A stretch of 14,605 nt of DNA, from contig DKYK01000083.1 in assembly GCA_002492415.1 (NCBI GenBank), forward strand, positions 1 through 14,605, written 5' to 3'. Source of the DNA: Christensenella sp. UBA7102 (lineage in GTDB: Bacteria; Bacillota; Clostridia; Christensenellales; UBA1750). The first letter of the stretch is position 1. Each line of letters opens with the position of its first letter. This document shows positions 12,355-14,605 of this stretch, in pieces. Made by a program: the position numbers and the translations under genes. The notes below the pieces were generated by a model. The model was not told where the DNA came from. It did not search any database and saw only the letters and a program-made list of their open reading frames with translations.

Positions 12355-12401
12355 AAAAAACAGAAAAGCGGCCGCATTCTCGTAGTGAGAACGCGGCCGC
12401 T
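12355..12401 (-). terminator. Terminator of the glnA-ANTAR operon
   Basis: AGCGGCCGC (12367-12375) pairs with GCGGCCGCT (12393-12401). After one A/C mismatch, TTCTC pairs with GAGAA around loop GTAGT. On the minus strand TTTTCTGTTTTTT follows. It lies eight bases after the ANTAR stop codon and may also stop the convergent small gene, although its T run on that side is poor. Confidence 0.85.
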
Positions 12402-12409
12402 CATATTGT

Positions 12410-12889
12410 TCACGGCAGTATGGAATGAGACTCTTTGAGCACCTGTAGAGCAGCGCGCAGCAGCGTGGTGCCAGTATTCATGGCGCGGGTCTGCAGCAGG
12501 CGATGCGCCTGGGCTTCGTCCGCGCAACCATTGCGGACGAGGACGCGCTTGGCGCGAGCCACGGTGGCCTCGCGCTGGTCTGTACGCCGCAGCACACACG
12601 CCGCCAGCTGAGACTTGGTGATGCCGCAGGGCAGCAGCTCGACGCCGGGCAGCGACATCTCCCCGGCCGCAATGAGGAGAATGGGAGTGGATGGCGGCAG
12701 CAGTTGGCGCAAGCGGCGGACAGTCATATCGGCGAGGTGGGGACCGCAGACGACGAGCGTCACAGAAGCGCTCTGGCGCAGCACCTGGGCTCCGCTGACG
12801 GTGGGCATGGCGCGCAGGCCATAGCGCCCCAGCGCCTGGGCAATCTTTTGCGCGTCGCCGATGTTTGCAAACGCAGCCGCCACAAGCAT
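12410..12889 (-). CDS. ANTAR-domain antiterminator with pseudo-receiver domain
   Basis: A 159-residue RNA-binding regulator. Residues 1-100 resemble a receiver domain but lack the phosphorylation site: at the end of the third strand (VTLVVCGPHLAD) no Asp is in place, and the N-terminal acidic pair is missing. Residues about 103-153 are the ANTAR domain (ATVARAKRVLVRNG, DEAQAHRLLQTRAMNTGTTL). ANTAR proteins bind hexaloop hairpins in leaders and prevent termination. The gene lies 30 bases after glnA on the same strand and ends at its own terminator. The same order (glnA followed by an ANTAR regulator, called GlnR or NitR) is known in Clostridium. The target is probably the glnA leader at 14307-14348. 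ATG at 12889 has AAAGGA ten bases upstream. Confidence 0.88.
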   Translation of the reverse strand: MLVAAAFANIGDAQKIAQALGRYGLRAMPTVSGAQVLRQSASVTLVVCGPHLADMTVRRLRQLLPPSTPILLIAAGEMSLPGVELLPCGITKSQLAACVLRRTDQREATVARAKRVLVRNGCADEAQAHRLLQTRAMNTGTTLLRAALQVLKESHSILP

Positions 12890-12919
12890 GCGACCGCCGT
12901 CCTTTCCCTGGGATGCCGT

Positions 12920-14248
12920 TTAGTACTTGCCCAAATACGCCTCCAACTCCCAGCGCGAGACGCGGGTGCAGTATTCATGCCATTCGGCGCGCTTTGCGGT
13001 CACGTATTTTTCATAGATGTGGCCGCCCAGCACCTCTGCGACCATGGGATCGGCCTCCATCAATTCCACGGCCTGGTTCAGATCCGTGGGAAGATCCTTT
13101 ACGCCGCTGGCCTTGCGCTGCGAGCGGGTCATTTGATAGATGTTCTGATTGATGGGCGCGGGAGGCGTAAGCCCCTGCTCAATGCCCTGCAGGCCCGCCT
13201 CCAGCACCAGCGCGAACACCAGATAGGGATTGGCGGTAGGATCGGGATTGCGCAGCTCAATACGGGTAGCCTTGCCGCGCGCATCGGGGATGCGAATGAG
13301 CGGCGAGCGATTGCGCACCGACCAGGCGATATACATAGGCGCCTCAAAGCCCGGTACAAGGCGTTTGTAAGAATTGACCAAGGGGTTGGTGACAGCTGCG
13401 ACGGACGCCGCATGCGCCATCACCCCCGCGATGAAGCGATAGGCTGTCTCGCTCAAACCGTACTCGTCTTTATCGTCGGCAAAGGCATTCTGACCGTCCT
13501 TGAACAGCGACATGTTGATGTGCATGCCGGAGCCGGCGATGCCATAGACAGGCTTGGGCATAAAGGTGGCGTGCAAGCCATGGCGCTGGGCCGTCGTCTT
13601 GACGACCTCCTTGAAGGTGATGACGTTGTCGGCAGTTTTGAGCGCCTCATCGTACTTAAAATCGATCTCGTGCTGGCCGGGGGCGCACTCGTGATGAGAA
13701 GCCTCGATTTCAAACCCCATGTCCTCGAGCAGTATGCACATCTCGCGGCGGGCGATCTCGCCCTGATCGACGGGGCTGAGATCGAAGTAGCTTCCCTCAT
13801 CATAGGTATCCGTGGTAGCCTTGCCGCGATCGTCGGTATGGAAGAGAAAGAACTCCAGCTCCGGACCGACGAAGAAGCGATAACCCAACCGCTCGGCATG
13901 GCGCAGCACGCGCTCCAGTATGTTGCGGGGACTGCCCTCAAAGGGCTTGCCGTCGGTCGTGTACACATCGCAGATGAGCCGTGCGACATTGCCCTGCTCA
14001 TCCCAGGGCAGGATGCAGAAGGTATCCGGGTCTGGGTGCAGGCACATATCGCTCTCTTCGATGCGGGTGAATCCCTCAATGGACGAGCCATCGAACTTGC
14101 ACTCATTTGCAAGTGCGCGGTCCAACTGGCTGACAGTAATCATCACACTCTTCATCGCTCCGAAGATATCGGTGAACTGCAGGCGGATAAAGCGGACGTT
14201 ATTCTCCTCCACCATGCGCCGGATATCCTGCGCTGTGTACTTTGCCAT
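12920..14248 (-). CDS. glnA: Glutamine synthetase, type I (GSI-alpha-like)
   Basis: A 442-residue cytoplasmic enzyme that makes glutamine from glutamate, ammonium and ATP. All landmarks are present: DGSSIEGFTRIEESD (53-67), GPELEFFLF (128-136), HHECAPGQHEIDFKYD (185-200), the ATP-binding MPKPVYGIAGSGMHINMSL (230-248), NPLVNSYKRLVPGFEAP (288-304), NRSPLIRIP (313-321) and RIELRNPDPTANPYL (329-343). Length (about 440, without the GSI-beta insertions) and the absence of an adenylylation-type loop indicate GSI-alpha, which is controlled by feedback inhibition and gene expression instead of adenylylation. GAGGAGG lies eight bases before ATG 14248. It is the first gene of an operon with the ANTAR gene and is preceded by a structured leader. 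Confidence 0.97.
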   Translation of the reverse strand: MAKYTAQDIRRMVEENNVRFIRLQFTDIFGAMKSVMITVSQLDRALANECKFDGSSIEGFTRIEESDMCLHPDPDTFCILPWDEQGNVARLICDVYTTDGKPFEGSPRNILERVLRHAERLGYRFFVGPELEFFLFHTDDRGKATTDTYDEGSYFDLSPVDQGEIARREMCILLEDMGFEIEASHHECAPGQHEIDFKYDEALKTADNVITFKEVVKTTAQRHGLHATFMPKPVYGIAGSGMHINMSLFKDGQNAFADDKDEYGLSETAYRFIAGVMAHAASVAAVTNPLVNSYKRLVPGFEAPMYIAWSVRNRSPLIRIPDARGKATRIELRNPDPTANPYLVFALVLEAGLQGIEQGLTPPAPINQNIYQMTRSQRKASGVKDLPTDLNQAVELMEADPMVAEVLGGHIYEKYVTAKRAEWHEYCTRVSRWELEAYLGKY

Positions 14249-14306
14249 TGCGTTTTCCTCCTCATGCCCTCTAACCACACTTTTTTACCAGAACCATACA
14301 TAAAGC

Positions 14307-14348
14307 AAAAGGGCCGGGAGGCGTCTTGCTGAGCTCCGTTGCCCTTTT
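14307..14348 (-). promoter_or_regulatory. glnA leader: terminator-like hairpin with alternative ANTAR hexaloop hairpin
   Basis: On the minus strand AAAAGGGC (14341-14348) pairs with GCCCTTTT (14307-14314), extended by C-G, G-C and G-C pairs inside; GCTTT follows. The same GGGC can instead pair with GCTC (14331-14334) to close a six-base loop AACGGA (14335-14340), with A at position 1 and G at position 4 as in ANTAR targets. The two folds exclude each other. Only one such hairpin is visible, whereas known targets have two, and the T run is short. Confidence 0.4.
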
Positions 14349-14353
14349 CTACC

Positions 14354-14383
14354 ATTTTAGCATCTCCTCTGCGGTTTCGTCAA
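14354..14383 (-). promoter_or_regulatory. Promoter of glnA
   Basis: On the minus strand, TTGACG (14378-14383), an 18-base spacer and TAAAAT (14354-14359), with TGC just before it forming an extended -10. Transcription would begin near 14348, so the leader hairpin is at the very start of the RNA and the untranslated leader is about 100 bases. Confidence 0.65.
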
Positions 14384-14454
14384 GTAAAGCGCGGGTAAAT
14401 GAACGTCTGCAGATCAAAGAGCGACTTTTATCTATTTCTTAACAAAAATTCCAG

Positions 14455-14483
14455 TTGACGCGGTGAGTAAAAAGTGGTAACAT
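14455..14483 (+). promoter_or_regulatory. Promoter of the tRNA array
   Basis: TTGACG (14455-14460), a 17-base spacer and TAACAT (14478-14483), preceded by TGG, an extended -10. The start would be near 14490, a few bases before the first tRNA. Confidence 0.6.
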
Positions 14484-14496
14484 ATTTTGCGTGCTC

Positions 14497-14573
14497 GGGG
14501 CTATAGTACAGTTGGCTAGTACGCTACACTGGCAGTGTAGAGGTCAGGGGTTCAAGTCCCCTTAGCTCCACCA
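14497..14573 (+). tRNA. tRNA-Ala (GGC)
   Basis: The acceptor arms GGGGCTA and TAGCTCC pair over seven positions, including the G3-U70 wobble that identifies alanine tRNA. The D stem is GTAC/GTAC, the anticodon stem CTACA/TGTAG with loop CTGGCAG (anticodon GGC), the variable loop AGGTC, and the T arm AGGGG-TTCAAGT-CCCCT. The discriminator is A, and CCA is encoded (14571-14573). It decodes GCC and GCU. Confidence 0.96.
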
Positions 14574-14576
14574 CTT

Positions 14577-14605
14577 GGACCGCTAGCTCAGTTGGTAGAG
14601 CACCT
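14577..14605 (+). tRNA. Truncated second tRNA of the array (identity not determined)
   Basis: Three bases after the first tRNA, GGACCGC (acceptor 5' arm) is followed by TA, then GCTC-AGTTGGTA-GAGC, a perfect D arm, A, and the first bases of an anticodon stem (CCT). The anticodon is outside the window. The pattern would suit tRNA-Lys, but that is a guess. Confidence 0.88.

Noticed and set aside
12367..12401. Two NotI-type palindromes (GCGGCCGC) as a cloning artefact or recombination site
   Set aside because: They are the two arms of a terminator stem with a T run and need no other explanation.
12503..14332. A 609-codon open frame on the plus strand opposite glnA and the ANTAR gene
   Set aside because: It is the mirror of two well-conserved genes, has no recognisable domain, and arises from GC-rich codon use on the opposite strand.
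14497..14605. tRNA genes as an integration site for a mobile element
   Set aside because: No integrase, direct repeat of a tRNA end, or phage gene is present in the window.

Overview
The window looks like chromosomal DNA of an anaerobic, gut-type Clostridia (Bacillota), perhaps near Christensenellales. GC content is fairly high, ribosome-binding sites are AGGAGG-like, and several promoters match the housekeeping -35/-10 pattern. Gene content is Gram-positive and fermentative: an LCP-family wall enzyme, a GSI-alpha type glutamine synthetase followed by an ANTAR regulator, an RseC-like protein, a DUF6106-like protein and an iron-dependent alcohol dehydrogenase. The phylum call is an inference from gene families and signals; no marker gene settles the genus.

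Left part (1-3250). The 5' end of an NADP-type glutamate dehydrogenase gene runs off the left edge on the minus strand. It is preceded by a minus-strand gene for a zinc-ribbon plus ankyrin protein. Divergent from that is an iron-containing alcohol dehydrogenase whose promoter carries a perfect Rex-like inverted repeat between -35 and -10. A terminator follows, then a shikimate-kinase-like P-loop kinase.

Middle (3250-9200). An 18-bp hairpin separates the kinase from a convergent two-gene operon (DUF6106-like membrane protein, then RluA-type pseudouridine synthase, overlapping by one base). Divergent from it is a 976-residue membrane protein: N-terminal zinc ribbon, about 530 residues of low-complexity cytoplasmic sequence, one membrane helix and a beta-rich extracellular part. 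A small XRE regulator follows closely. A 22-bp bidirectional terminator separates these from a convergent rseC-like/thioredoxin pair.

Right part (9190-14605). Minus-strand genes encode a SLOG (DUF1273/YpsA-like) protein, then an LCP enzyme followed by an MscS channel. A 52-residue eight-cysteine protein lies on the plus strand. Then comes the glnA-ANTAR operon on the minus strand, with a leader that can fold either as a terminator-like hairpin or as a hexaloop hairpin of the ANTAR type. The window ends in a plus-strand tRNA array (tRNA-Ala GGC, then a truncated tRNA) with its own extended -10 promoter.

Taken together this is core metabolism (nitrogen assimilation at both ends, redox, cell envelope), without mobile elements, CRISPR or phage genes. 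The least explained items are the large zinc-ribbon membrane protein with its neighbouring regulator, the other zinc-ribbon proteins, the kinase with altered substrate residues, and the glnA leader.
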